This document shows, piece after piece, positions 8,949 through 17,192 of a stretch of DNA of 64,000 nt. The position numbers and the translations under genes were made by a program. The stretch is taken from NCBI GenBank assembly GCA_964435115.1, contig CAYSYM010000002.1, positions 1 through 64,000 on the forward strand, read 5' to 3'. Origin of the DNA: CAYSYM01 sp964435115 (GTDB taxonomy: Bacteria > Chloroflexota > UBA6077 > CF-72). The notes below the pieces were generated by a model. The model was not told the DNA's origin, did not search any database, and saw only the letters and a list, made by a program, of their open reading frames with translations. The stretch's first letter is position 1. Each line of letters starts with the position of its first letter.

Positions 8949-8984
8949 AGCTTGTAGCCGGCTGGCGGAGGCGGCCTACAAGCT
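8949..8984. repeat. hairpin with 9-bp arms
   Basis: AGCTTGTAG and CTACAAGCT form an inverted repeat just beside a longer hairpin (8992-9039), in the gap between the copper lipoprotein and the NarL-type regulator. The rest of the gap (8852-9130) holds no gene that I can see. Confidence 0.55.
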
Positions 8985-8991
8985 CATGCAG

Positions 8992-9039
8992 GGGCGCCTG
9001 GCCGGGCCTACCCGTTTGGGTAGGCCCGGCCAGGCGCCC
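8992..9039. terminator. perfect 22-bp hairpin with 4-nt loop
   Basis: The left arm 8992-9013 and the right arm 9018-9039 are exact reverse complements, with GTTT between them. The hairpin lies about 90 bases past the stop of the minus-strand response regulator and probably terminates that two-gene operon. No clear U-tract follows on either strand. Confidence 0.7.
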
Positions 9040-9130
9040 GGACCTGCTGCGCTTCCCACCGTCCCTGCGGGGCGGACACGGGGCTGGTGGCCTGGCCTCA
9101 CGACTTCTCTGGGACGCCGGTGGGCGCCCA

Positions 9131-9784
9131 TCAGGCTGGGCTCTCAGGCGCTACCACGCCTCCCTGGACCGCCCTGGCCACTGCCTCGGCGCGGGTGCGC
9201 GCGTGGAGCTTCTCCAGGATGTGCCGCATGTGGTAGCTGACCGTGTGCTCGCTGATGCCGAGCTGGTGCGCGACCTGCTTGTTGCTGGCCCCACGCGCGA
9301 CGAGCTGGAGCACCTCCCGGTCGCGCTCGGTCAGCTCGTCCCCCTCCTTCGACGCTCGCTCGCCGCGCGCCCGGCGCGCGAACTCGGCCAGGAGCTTGCC
9401 GGCCAGCGAGCGGGAGATGGGCGACTCGCCATGGGCCAGTCCCGCCAGCATCTCGCCGAACTCGGCGCCGTCCATGTCCTTGAGCAGGTAGCCCTCGGCG
9501 CCAGCCCGGACCGCTTCAAACAGGTCCCGCTGCTCGTCGGAGACGGTGAGCATCACCACCTTCGTCTCCGGCAGTGCCGCCTTGATCCGCCGGGTGGCCT
9601 CCAGGCCGCCGAGGCCCGGCATGGCGATGTCCATCAACACCAGGTCGGGCCGCAGCACCAGCGCTTGCTCGACGGCGCTAAGCCCGTCCTTCGCCTGGCC
9701 CACCACGTCCATGTCCCAGGCACGGAGGAGGCTCGCCACGCCGTCACGGAAGAGGGCGTGGTCGTCAGCCAGCAGCACGCGCAC
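9131..9784 (-). CDS. NarL/FixJ-type response regulator
   Basis: This is a 217-residue DNA-binding response regulator. The receiver domain (1-120) has the acidic pair ADDH, the phospho-acceptor Asp in VLMDIAMPG, Thr in MLTVSDE and the conserved Lys in YLLKD. The C-terminal LuxR-type HTH is LTERDREVLQLVARGASNKQVAHQLGISEHTVSYHMRHILEKL, given here only as its ends: it begins LTERDREVLQ and closes HMRHILEKL. GTG 9784 lies inside the end of the upstream kinase gene (20-base overlap), so the pair is co-translated. The output genes are unknown. Confidence 0.93.
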   Translation of the reverse strand: MRVLLADDHALFRDGVASLLRAWDMDVVGQAKDGLSAVEQALVLRPDLVLMDIAMPGLGGLEATRRIKAALPETKVVMLTVSDEQRDLFEAVRAGAEGYLLKDMDGAEFGEMLAGLAHGESPISRSLAGKLLAEFARRARGERASKEGDELTERDREVLQLVARGASNKQVAHQLGISEHTVSYHMRHILEKLHARTRAEAVARAVQGGVVAPESPA

Positions 9785-11189
9785 CGACCGCCTCCTCGCG
9801 CCGCTCCTGCGGCGCGGTCACCAGCACGCGGGTGCCAGCGCCCGGCTGCGCTTCGACGGCGAAGCTGCCGCCGATCGCCTCGGCGCGCTCCCGCATGGTC
9901 TGCAGTCCGAAGCGTGGCCCACCCTCGTGGACGGGTCGGCTTGGGTCGAACCCCTGCCCGTCGTCTTCCACCACCAGTCGTACCGACCCGCCGATCGCCT
10001 CCAGGCGCACGCACGCCCGGCTGGCGTGGGCGTGCTTACGCACGTTGGTCAGCGCCTCCTGGACGACGCGGATGAGCTGCAGCTCGGCGCTCGCCGGCAG
10101 CTTCAGCTCAGCCTCGTGGTCTGGCGCCTCCAGGTCGACGGAGATCCCGCTCTGCCGCTCGAACCCGGCCGTGTACTCGCGCAGGGCGGCGAGGAACCCC
10201 CGGCCGGGGCCGAGCGTCGTGCGCAGCCCGAGGATCGCCTCGCGGACGTCCGCGAACACCTCCTTGGCGGCAACTTTGAGCTCGGCCACCTGCGTCCGCG
10301 CCTCGTCGACCTTGCCCACCTCCAGCAGCCGGGCCACGGCCAGCGTCTTCGTGTTCACGTAGCCCAGCACCTGGCCGAGGCCGTCATGCATCTCGCGGGC
10401 AATGCGCTCTCGCTCTTCGAGCACGGCGAGCTGCTGCACCTTTTCGTACAGGCGCGCGTTCTCGATGCCAACCGCCGCCTGATTCGCCAGACTGGAGAGG
10501 AGGACGACCTGGCTCTCGCCGAACGCCGTCGGCGTGCGGTTGGCCACCATGAGCACGCCGATCGCCCGGCCTCCGCTCCGGAGCGGCACGGCCAGGACGC
10601 CTCGGAGACCCTCCTGGCCGGCGATGGGCGCGCGGGCCGAGAGCTCCGGCGGTGGGTGGAGCCAGTCGCGCACCGCGAGGGGGCGGCCCGTCTGGACGAC
10701 GTAGCCGGCGGCGCCCTCGCCCGGGCGAAGGCGGATCTGGCGGAACCGCTCGCTGCCGCCGAGGAGAGACCGCCACACCAGGCTCCCGTCCTCTTCCACG
10801 AGGCTCAGACCGGCGACCTCCGCCCTGAGGAGGTCGCGCGTCTTGTGCACGATCAACTCGACCACCCGGTCGAGATCCAGCAGCGCGGACAGCTCGGTGC
10901 CGGCGCGGTTGAGGGCTCCCAGCTCGTCATTGCGCCGCACGAGGTCGTGCTGCAGGCGGGTGATGACGCCGAAGACGAAGCTCGAGAAGGCGTACGAGCC
11001 GGCCAGGGCGGCGAGCACCACGAGCACGCTCCCGGCCCAGATGGAGAGCACGTGGTCCAGCAGCGTATGGCGCGTGTACTCGAAGACGCCGAGGACGAGC
11101 GGTGGGGCGAGCACGGTGATCCAGCGGAGCGGCGCGTAGCGCAGGCGCTCCCACCACTGGGACGAATCCGCGACTCCCGCTTCGGCCAT
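9765..11189 (-). CDS. NarX-family sensor histidine kinase with GAF domain
   Basis: This is a 474-residue sensor. Two N-terminal hydrophobic segments (about residues 20-75) anchor it. A GAF domain follows (about 90-240, with EVAGLSLVEEDGSLVW and GVLAVPLRSGGRAIGVLMVANR). A HisKA_3 dimerisation helix carries the phospho-His in RIAREMHDGLGQVLG. The ATPase domain shows the N box VVQEALTNVRKHAHAS, the G1 box VEDDGQGFD and the G2 box RFGLQTMRERAEAIGG. It is paired with the overlapping NarL-type regulator. The ligand of the GAF domain cannot be told. ATG 11189 is chosen because upstream residues look non-coding. Confidence 0.92.
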   Translation of the reverse strand: MAEAGVADSSQWWERLRYAPLRWITVLAPPLVLGVFEYTRHTLLDHVLSIWAGSVLVVLAALAGSYAFSSFVFGVITRLQHDLVRRNDELGALNRAGTELSALLDLDRVVELIVHKTRDLLRAEVAGLSLVEEDGSLVWRSLLGGSERFRQIRLRPGEGAAGYVVQTGRPLAVRDWLHPPPELSARAPIAGQEGLRGVLAVPLRSGGRAIGVLMVANRTPTAFGESQVVLLSSLANQAAVGIENARLYEKVQQLAVLEERERIAREMHDGLGQVLGYVNTKTLAVARLLEVGKVDEARTQVAELKVAAKEVFADVREAILGLRTTLGPGRGFLAALREYTAGFERQSGISVDLEAPDHEAELKLPASAELQLIRVVQEALTNVRKHAHASRACVRLEAIGGSVRLVVEDDGQGFDPSRPVHEGGPRFGLQTMRERAEAIGGSFAVEAQPGAGTRVLVTAPQERREEAVGARAAG

Positions 11190-11407
11190 GCTCACTCTGC
11201 CCGGCAACCGGCGCCGCCGTCCTCGAAGCGCCGTGCCCTGCATCCGGCTCGGCGCCCGCGGGCGCCGGGCGATTCCACCCTCCAGGGCGCGCCCCGCGCG
11301 TGCCACGTCCCAGCATACACGGCGCGCCGCGCCCGCCACCCGGCTCCGCACCCCGCCCGGGACCGCGGCAAGCGCTCAGCAGATCGGTGCCTGGGAGCCC
11401 ACGCGGG

Positions 11408-11413
11408 TACAAT
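11408..11413 (+). promoter_or_regulatory. candidate -10 box TACAAT for tRNA-Leu
   Basis: GGGTACAAT lies 125 bases upstream of the tRNA gene in otherwise GC-rich DNA. The -35 is not evident. Confidence 0.4.
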
Positions 11414-11537
11414 GTCGCGGCGACGAGCCTGCGCCGCGGCTGGGCGGCTCGCTGCCAGGAGTGGTCGATCCGCCCAGTACGGCCGGGGTCGTGGAACGCA
11501 ACGCCCAGCGGGCAGCCCACCGGCCGGACACACGCCC

Positions 11538-11620
11538 GCCGAAGTGGTGGAAGGGCATACACGTTCGTCTTAAAAACGAACGCCCGAAAGGGCTTGCGGG
11601 TTCGAATCCCGCCTTCGGCA
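11538..11620 (+). tRNA. tRNA-Leu(TAA)
   Basis: The acceptor arms GCCGAAG and CTTCGGC pair perfectly. The anticodon stem ACGTT/TTCGT region encloses the loop CTTAAAA, giving anticodon TAA. The long variable arm (CGCCCGAAAGGGC region) is typical of Leu tRNAs, and the T-arm contains GGTTCGAATCC. The 3' CCA is not encoded (A is followed by CCT). Confidence 0.95.
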
Positions 11621-11998
11621 CCTGGTGATCGCCGCATAGAGAGCTACGCGAGTCCCGCTCATGACGTCGCGGCGCCGCGTCGGGGAGGAGCGGCCGCGGC
11701 GCGCTCCTCCGTAGGCTGGGGATGTTCACGTGCCTCAAGGTGGCGTGACTTATGCTAGGGCCTCGGCTAGGTAGGCCGCTCCGCCTGCACCCCCGCGATG
11801 GCCGGGTTGCTGCCCGCGTGCATCGGGGCCCGCGCGGCGATAAGGGCCATCTATGGCAGAGATTGGTCCGGCCAGCGGGACTTCGGGGCTCCTGGGCGCT
11901 ATCGTGGCTCCCAGGAGCTCCGTGGCGGTGCGGTCGGTGGGCTGTACCGGGGAGCGAACTGACGCGCGAAGCGCCGAGCTGCGAAAGGAGCATCTGCC
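11621..11998. other. intergenic stretch, no clear gene
   Basis: This lies between tRNA-Leu and the zinc-ribbon gene. It contains an imperfect inverted repeat around 11893-11922 (CTCCTGG and CCAGGAG, with TGGCTCCCAGGAGCT) but no reading frame with a ribosome site or recognisable protein. It may hold the promoter of the small gene that follows. Confidence 0.4.
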
Positions 11999-12151
11999 AT
12001 GCGCCCAATGCTCTGGGGAGAGAACCGCTGGCTCTGCAGCGTGTGCGGCGAGATCGAATACTCTCCCGAGCCCCCGGCCGCCTGCGGCACGTGCGGCGGC
12101 GTGAGCGCCGGCCCGGGGTCGTCGGACGAGCAGGTCGTCTCGACGGACTGA
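11999..12151 (+). CDS. zinc-ribbon microprotein
   Basis: This is a 50-residue protein with two CxxC knuckles: WLCSVCGEIEYS and AACGTCGGVS, the layout of a rubredoxin-like or zinc-ribbon fold. ATG 11999 is preceded by GAAAGGAG at a good distance. The N-terminus MRPMLWGENRWLC and a short acidic tail complete it. Such proteins bind one Zn or Fe. The partner is unknown. It is monocistronic, downstream of tRNA-Leu and convergent with a receiver-domain gene. Confidence 0.75.
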   Translation: MRPMLWGENRWLCSVCGEIEYSPEPPAACGTCGGVSAGPGSSDEQVVSTD

Positions 12152-12356
12152 CCCGCCCTCGTCCATCCGGCCAGGGCCTCCAGCGGCCCTCGACGGCACG
12201 CTCGGAGGCAGCGCGGGCGGGCCGGCCTGGACCACTGCCGTCCGACAGCCCGCCGCGCGCCGGATTCACCACCGCCCCCGGCCGCGCACCCGGGGTGTCG
12301 GGCGCGACAGGCGGGAAGCAGGTGAACGGGGGAGAAGCGCGGTGCTGTGGGCTGCA

Positions 12357-12375
12357 GCCCTCCCGCAAGGAGGGC
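12357..12375. terminator. short hairpin terminator
   Basis: GCCCTCC and GGAGGGC pair around CGCAA, about 30 bases past the stop of the minus-strand receiver gene (12406). The rest of 12152-12405 shows no gene. Confidence 0.55.
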
Positions 12376-12405
12376 GGAGCGGATGGTCCGGTTCGCGGTG
12401 CTCGG

Positions 12406-12837
12406 CTACTCCGAACGCGGGCGCGCGAGCGGTTTTACGGGCCGGTGGCGTGGCGCCGCTGCTTGCGTCGCGAAGCGCTGCACGATGTCTACCAGGCGCT
12501 GCATCTCGAACGGCTTGGCTAGCACGGCGTCGGCCTTCAGCGCGGCCGGGTCTTCGAGCAGGCGAGGAGCCGCGCTAATCGCGAGCACGGGGATCGGCTG
12601 GGTCTCGGCGAAGCGCTTCACTCCTTCCAGGACGTCCAGCCCTGATCCGTCCGGCAGGATGAGGTCGAGCACGATCACGCACGGCTGGCGCTGTCGGGCG
12701 ATGCGCAAGCCGGCCTGCGCGCTGGTCGTCTCGATGACCTGGAAGCCCTCTTCACTCAGGGCCCCGGCGATGACGCCGGAGATAGCCAGGTCGTCCTCGA
12801 TCACGAGCACGAGCCGTCCGTCACTACCCGGTCTCAA
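12406..12837 (-). CDS. stand-alone receiver-domain protein (CheY-like)
   Basis: This encodes 143 residues, essentially one receiver domain: LVLVIEDDLA (acidic pocket), VIVLDLILPDGSG (phospho-acceptor Asp), ISAAP (switch Ser) and AVLAKPFEM (conserved Lys-Pro). A basic Pro/Arg-rich tail of about 20 residues follows and there is no output domain. TTG 12837 is taken as start because GGAGG sits 5 bases upstream and the receiver begins about 10 residues later; the long upstream frame has no start that fits. No histidine kinase is adjacent, so its partner lies elsewhere. Confidence 0.82.
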   Translation of the reverse strand: MRPGSDGRLVLVIEDDLAISGVIAGALSEEGFQVIETTSAQAGLRIARQRQPCVIVLDLILPDGSGLDVLEGVKRFAETQPIPVLAISAAPRLLEDPAALKADAVLAKPFEMQRLVDIVQRFATQAAAPRHRPVKPLARPRSE

Positions 12838-13032
12838 GGGTCCTCCATGGGTGGGGCCGCCTCGACGCGTCACGCCATCGTACCACGGCACCGGCTGCGC
12901 CCCGCCTGGTGCCACGTGCGTGGGATGGCCGAGGTACCGCGGCACGGCTCCCACGAGCGGGTGGCACGCGCCTTGCGGCCGCGGAGGCAGGGCTCGTCCA
13001 TCCCACCGGGCGAGCCCCTGGAGGAGGCTCCT

Positions 13033-13377
13033 ATGACCGATGCACGATGGCCCGAGCTACCAGAGGCGATGCCCAGGCCCGCTGGCGACCTGCTCCCGCC
13101 CAGCGAGCGAAACTACGACCTGCCGCGCGAGGCGGCCATAGATGCCCTGGCGTCACAGCCCGCTCGGCCGCTCAGCGATGAAGAGCAGGAGGCGGCGCTA
13201 CGCGACACGCCCCGAGCGGAGCGCGTGTACGCGCCCGCGTCCGCCCGTGTGCCGAAGGCCCCCGTGCCAGGACACGAGCGACTCATCGAACGCGGGCTCA
13301 GAAGCCAGAGCGAGGAGCGTCGGCGCGCCGCGCGCGACCTAGCCCGCCAGGTTGGGGCGGAGCCACCGGGGCGCTGA
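13033..13377 (+). CDS. hypothetical hydrophilic protein
   Basis: This encodes 114 residues, rich in Arg, Glu, Ala and Pro, with no membrane segment and low sequence complexity. The C-terminal half looks helical (HERLIERGLRSQSEERRRAA). The start at 13033 follows GAGGAGG by 5-6 bases, which is the main support for expression. It is divergent from the receiver gene. No family is recognised. Confidence 0.6.
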   Translation: MTDARWPELPEAMPRPAGDLLPPSERNYDLPREAAIDALASQPARPLSDEEQEAALRDTPRAERVYAPASARVPKAPVPGHERLIERGLRSQSEERRRAARDLARQVGAEPPGR

Positions 13378-13745
13378 GGCGGCACCCACTCCCACGCACG
13401 GAAGCACTTCTCCTTCTCCTCCTCAGGGGTGCTCGCCCCGTGCGCTGACGGGTGGCCGGGGCCGTCGCCGGCCCAGTCCACGGGCCCGGCAGGGGATGCC
13501 CCGGATGTAACCGCGTGTGACCCCTGCTGCACTCCGATGAAGCCCAGCGTAGCTCCTCCCGAGAGGCGCGCGGGCCGTGCGTCCCAGCCGAGTCCGGCCC
13601 GGGAGGGCGTCCGGGTGCACGCGGATGCCCCGGCGCGGCCCGGATCAGGCGGACACCCGCCCAAGCGTCCCCCGCGGCCGGGTATGCTGAGCAGGCGATG
13701 GCCCGGCGTGTCCCAAGCGGGGCCTGGAGTTAGAGGAGTCCGGCG
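13378..13745. other. intergenic stretch upstream of osmC
   Basis: No gene is supported. A TATGCT hexamer at 13683-13688 could be a -10 element for the OsmC gene, giving a leader of about 50 nt, and GAGGAG before 13746 is its ribosome site. Confidence 0.4.
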
Positions 13746-14207
13746 ATGGATGCAACCGTGACGCTGATCGAAGGGCTGGCGTTTCGTGCTGCTGCTCGGA
13801 GCGGCCACACCGTGACGCTCGACGCGGCGGTGGAGGCGGGCGGGGAGAACCGCGGCCTCCGGCCGATGGAGATGCTGCTGCTGGGAGTGGGTGGCTGCAC
13901 CGGGATGGACGTCGTCAGCATCTTGCGGAAGATGCGGCAGGACGTGACCGGCTACGAGGTGCGTCTGCACGCCGAGCGCGCGGCGGAGCATCCAAGGGTC
14001 TTCACGACCATCGAGATCGAGCATGTCGTCCGCGGGCACGGCGTGCGCCTCGAGTCGGTCCGGCGCGCCGTCGAGCTGTCGGCCACACGCTACTGCTCGG
14101 CTTCCGCCATGCTGGGCAAGGTGGCCGCCATTCGGCAGCGTATCCGGGTCGTCGACGAGGGGACCGGCGCGGAAACCGTCGAAGACTTGGTGCTGGCGGC
14201 CGCCTGA
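13746..14207 (+). CDS. OsmC-family peroxiredoxin-like protein (Cys type)
   Basis: This is a 153-residue OsmC/Ohr-fold thiol protein; the family reduces organic hydroperoxides in the cytoplasm. The peroxidatic Cys is in LLLGVGGCTGMDVVSIL and the second Cys in ATRYCSASAMLGK. The length is usual for the family. The ribosome site GAGGAG lies upstream. A second family member in this window (47378-47923) has TGA at the peroxidatic position, so the two offer a Cys/Sec contrast within one genome. Confidence 0.9.
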   Translation: MDATVTLIEGLAFRAAARSGHTVTLDAAVEAGGENRGLRPMEMLLLGVGGCTGMDVVSILRKMRQDVTGYEVRLHAERAAEHPRVFTTIEIEHVVRGHGVRLESVRRAVELSATRYCSASAMLGKVAAIRQRIRVVDEGTGAETVEDLVLAAA

Positions 14208-14550
14208 CTGCCCGGCCGACAACCGGCCACGTGCCGATCCGGCAGGGCCGGTCCAGCCCCGGGGTGGAACATCGGAAGGGTCTGATTCCATCCTGCACAG
14301 GCCTTCAGGATCTTCCAGCTCTAGGTGCGCCCAGCCGTGCGCCGTCCTCATTGGGGGCCTGGGGGGCGCCAGCCCGCAGCGGGAACCTCGCTCCCCTTCC
14401 CTTGGGGGGAGGGGATGGGGAAAACCGAAACACCCTGCAGAAGCCTTGGAGCGCGGGTGCGGACGGCCTACACTGGGTGTAGGCCCGTGACACAGGCGGG
14501 CTGCCGGACCGGGCGGAGCCGTGTGCCGCGAGCGCGACCGGAGGCTGGCG
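14208..14550. other. intergenic stretch with small hairpin
   Basis: No gene is supported. There is a G/C-polypurine run around 14391-14420 and a 7-bp hairpin GCCTACA-CTGGG-TGTAGGC at 14466-14484, possibly a terminator or the leader of the next gene. Confidence 0.45.
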
Positions 14551-14916
14551 ATGGAGAACGAAGAGCAGGCGGCGCTTCGGGCCACGCTGGAGGCGGCGGC
14601 ACGCCGGCGCCGGCGGGCGCGGGCTCGCGAGGCCCGCTTCAGCGCCCTGCTCGGCGGGAGCGGCGCCCTGCTGCCATACGTCCCGGGCGGCGCGTGCGCC
14701 GATCCGTGCGACAGAGTGGTGCGCGACCCCGTTAAGGAGCTGCGCGTGCTGCAAGGGGGAGCGAATCTGCCCTGGCGCACTGCGCAGCCCGTCCGCGGGG
14801 AGTACGAGCCCGCGCCGGTGCGTCCAGCGTGGGTGGCGGTTGTGCTCCTCGCCATCGCCGCCGGGTGGTTCATCCTCCACCTGCTCGGCGCGCTGCTCAT
14901 GCAGCCCTGGCGCTGA
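14551..14916 (+). CDS. hypothetical single-pass membrane protein
   Basis: This encodes 121 residues. An Arg-rich N-terminal half (AAARRRRRARAREARF) is followed by a stretch with two Cys (GGACADPCDR) and one C-terminal membrane segment (WVAVVLLAIAAGWFILHLL). By the positive-inside rule the basic N-terminus should face the cytoplasm. GGAGG lies upstream of ATG 14551. It converges on the parvulin gene with an 18-base gap. No family is recognised. Confidence 0.6.
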   Translation: MENEEQAALRATLEAAARRRRRARAREARFSALLGGSGALLPYVPGGACADPCDRVVRDPVKELRVLQGGANLPWRTAQPVRGEYEPAPVRPAWVAVVLLAIAAGWFILHLLGALLMQPWR

Positions 14917-14934
14917 GCGCCGGCCGCCTCCCGC

Positions 14935-16140
14935 TCAGGGCCTGACGCCGATCTGGCGCAGCGTCCAGTCACGCTCCGCGCGGTCCAGCTCCAGCCTGAC
15001 GTCAGGGCTGGAGCGACGCGCGCTCAGCCAGGTCGTGAAGGCGCGCTCCTTGAGCGCCTCGAGCTGACCCGGTGCGATCGGGCGGTTCGGGTCGCGCTCG
15101 AGCACCTCGATCACGTGGTAGCCGCTGGGCGATTGCACCGCGTCGCTGCGCTCGCCCGGCTGGAGCGCGAAGGCGGCGTTCTCGACCGCCTCGTTCATGA
15201 TCCCGCGGGGGAACCAGCCGAGGTCGCCGCCGGTGTCCCTGGAGGCGGCGTCGGTGGACACCTGCTTCGCCAGCTCGGCGAAATCGGCCCCGCCCTGGAG
15301 CCGCTGCAGCACGTCACGGGCCGTTGCCTCATCCGCCACCAGGATGTGGCGGGCGCGCACCTGCTCCTGGGACGTGGGTATCTCGGCCCCCAGGGCTTCC
15401 TGCAGTCTCTCATGCAGGAGCTGCTGTCCGAGCAGGGCCCGGTAGCGCTGCTCGGTCAGGCCGAAGCTGTCGAGCAGGCGCTGGAGCGCCTCCTCGTAGC
15501 GACCGGGCTCGAGCGTGGGAGCCGGTGTCGGTGTGCTGACGGCGGTGGGCGAGGCTTCGGCGGCCGGCGGCGCCTCGGATGTCGGAGACGGGCTGGCCGC
15601 CGACGCTGGGGCGGGAGCACTCAACGCCTCGAGCTCGGCGACGTTCTCGCGCAGGCGGGCGTCCACCTCCTGCGGGGAGACGGCGATGCCGCGTCGGGCC
15701 GCTTCCTGGGCGAGGATGCGCTCCTGCACGAGCGCATCCAGCGCCTGGTCGGGCAGCGCACGCTTCTGCTGCTCGACCGCCTGGCTTACCTGCGTGCTGC
15801 GCTGGCCGCCGGTGACCTGGCGGGCCTGCTCCTCGATGGCGCTCGCCTCCGGGCGCATCTCCTCCACGACCTGGCCCGTGGTGATCACGTCGCCGCCCAC
15901 GACGGCGGCCACGTCGTTCGGGCGCACGAAGGTGTCGAGCCACCAGCCCACGCCGAGGATGGCGGCGACGATCGCGCCGAGCCCGAGGGCCGCGTAGAGC
16001 AGCACCCGGTGCTGGCGCTGCTCGCGCTGCCACTTGGAGAGCTGGCGACGGCTGGAAGGTGTAGCGGTCGTACGGACGGAAGCGCCCCTGCCCTCGTCGG
16101 GCGGGCGGACGCGCCGAGGGCTGGGCGGGGTCCGGGGCAC
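14935..16140 (-). CDS. membrane-anchored parvulin-type peptidylprolyl isomerase
   Basis: This is a 401-residue SurA/PrsA-like foldase. A basic N-terminus and one membrane segment (VLLYAALGLGAIVAAILGVGWW, within residues 45-70) place the rest outside the membrane. A SurA-type chaperone segment follows, interrupted by a Pro/Ser/Thr/Ala-rich linker (about 195-235). The parvulin rotamase domain starts at QVRARHILVADE and includes GGDLGWFPRG and GYHVIEVLE. It probably assists folding of exported proteins. GTG 16140 lies 6 bases after rpsR, so it appears to be the last gene of the rpsF-ssb-rpsR unit. Confidence 0.88.
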   Translation of the reverse strand: MPRTPPSPRRVRPPDEGRGASVRTTATPSSRRQLSKWQREQRQHRVLLYAALGLGAIVAAILGVGWWLDTFVRPNDVAAVVGGDVITTGQVVEEMRPEASAIEEQARQVTGGQRSTQVSQAVEQQKRALPDQALDALVQERILAQEAARRGIAVSPQEVDARLRENVAELEALSAPAPASAASPSPTSEAPPAAEASPTAVSTPTPAPTLEPGRYEEALQRLLDSFGLTEQRYRALLGQQLLHERLQEALGAEIPTSQEQVRARHILVADEATARDVLQRLQGGADFAELAKQVSTDAASRDTGGDLGWFPRGIMNEAVENAAFALQPGERSDAVQSPSGYHVIEVLERDPNRPIAPGQLEALKERAFTTWLSARRSSPDVRLELDRAERDWTLRQIGVRP

Positions 16141-16146
16141 TGGCCG

Positions 16147-16644
16147 CTACGAGTCCGAGCCGGCCGGAGTGGGCTCCTCACCCGTACCCTGGGCTGAAGG
16201 GCCCTCGGCTGGGGGTGGCCGGCCCTCGCCCACCGCCTCCCCTTCTGGCAGGGCGACGGGTTCCGCCGGAGCAGCGGCCGCGCCCGCGGGAATCGTGGCT
16301 TCCTCGGGCGGCCGGGCCGGCCGTGGACCGCGGGGTGCGGCCGGCTCGCGCACCAGCACGCCGGTCACGCGGATGTGCTCAGCGGTGTACGGCAGCAGGG
16401 CCAGGTGGCGCGCCCGCTTCAGGGCCACGTTGAGCGACCGCTGGTGCTTCGCGCACGTCCCCGTCTTGCGGCGCGGCTCGATCTTGCCACGCTCCGAGAC
16501 GAATCGCCGCAGCCGTGCCAGGTCCTTGTAGTCGACCTCGTCGATCTTGTCCACGCAGAAGGTGCAGACCTTCCGGCGCGGCGTGAACTTGCGGCCGCCG
16601 CCGAACTCGCCGACCCGTCGTCGGGGCCTCGTCGTGGTTGCCAT
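16147..16644 (-). CDS. rpsR: 30S ribosomal protein S18 with long C-terminal tail
   Basis: Residues about 15-90 are a normal S18: KVCTFCVDKIDEVDYKD, ARLRRFVSERGKIEPRR, TGTCAKHQRSLNVALKRAR and LALLPYT. The CxxC plus Cys-x-x-His arrangement indicates the zinc-binding form. About 70 extra residues, rich in Ala, Pro, Glu and Gly, follow the usual end; the family is normally 70-100 residues. The tail looks disordered and acidic. It is third in the rpsF-ssb-rpsR order typical of bacteria. Confidence 0.95.
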   Translation of the reverse strand: MATTTRPRRRVGEFGGGRKFTPRRKVCTFCVDKIDEVDYKDLARLRRFVSERGKIEPRRKTGTCAKHQRSLNVALKRARHLALLPYTAEHIRVTGVLVREPAAPRGPRPARPPEEATIPAGAAAAPAEPVALPEGEAVGEGRPPPAEGPSAQGTGEEPTPAGSDS

Positions 16645-16733
16645 GCGGAAGAGATCTCCTCGCCAGCCCGCGCCGGACGCGGGCGCGCCAATGCAGCGTC
16701 AACGTGTTCTTCGGGGAGACGCCGCGCGTCCCG

Positions 16734-17174
16734 TCAGAACGGCAGGTCCTCGAGGTCGCCGCTGTCCTCGCTGGTGGTGGACTGGCCGGCGGCTGCGGGC
16801 CGCTCCCCGGCGGCCACCGCGTCGGCCCCGGCCTCAGCGTCGCGCTGGCGCGAGTCCAGGAGCACCACGTCGCTGGCGACGACGTCCATGGCGAATCCGC
16901 GCCCATTTTGGCCGTCGTACGTCCGCGACTCGAGCCGCCCCTCGACGAAGACGCGGCTGCCCTTGGTGAGGCGTTCGGCGAGCGACTCGGCCTGGCGGTC
17001 GAACGCCGTGACGTTGAACCACTCGGTATGGTCCTGCCAGTTGCCGTCCTTGTCGCGGCGCCGCGTGGTCGCGGCCACGCTGAACCGGGTCAGCGCTCGC
17101 CCCGCCTGAGTGTACCGCTTCTCGGGGTCGCGGCCCAGGTTCCCGATGAGGCTCACCTTGCACAATCCGGCCAT
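16734..17174 (-). CDS. ssb: single-stranded DNA-binding protein
   Basis: This is a 146-residue SSB. The OB fold spans about 1-110 (KVSLIGNLGRDPEKRYTQAG, WFNVTAFDRQAESLAERL, GSRVFVEGRLESRTY). A short linker leads to the acidic tip DSGDLEDLPF, which recruits repair and replication partners. It lies between rpsF and rpsR, the conserved bacterial order. Confidence 0.96.
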   Translation of the reverse strand: MAGLCKVSLIGNLGRDPEKRYTQAGRALTRFSVAATTRRRDKDGNWQDHTEWFNVTAFDRQAESLAERLTKGSRVFVEGRLESRTYDGQNGRGFAMDVVASDVVLLDSRQRDAEAGADAVAAGERPAAAGQSTTSEDSGDLEDLPF

Positions 17175-17192
17175 GGTCCCCTCCTTGCGCCC

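Noticed and set aside
7316..10075. 919-codon open frame on the plus strand
   Set aside because: It runs antisense to tkt, the copper lipoprotein and the response regulator. Such frames are common in DNA near 70% G+C with strong third-position bias, and the product has no family resemblance.
11300..11758. Open frames crossing the tRNA-Leu gene
   Set aside because: They translate the tRNA itself (for example the T-arm as VRIPPSAP-type sequence) and have no independent support.
12912..12965. Imperfect inverted repeat GTGCCAC...GTGGCAC as a sixth member of the ACGTGGGC family
   Set aside because: The arms pair only in two 7-bp blocks and it lies at gene starts rather than gene ends.
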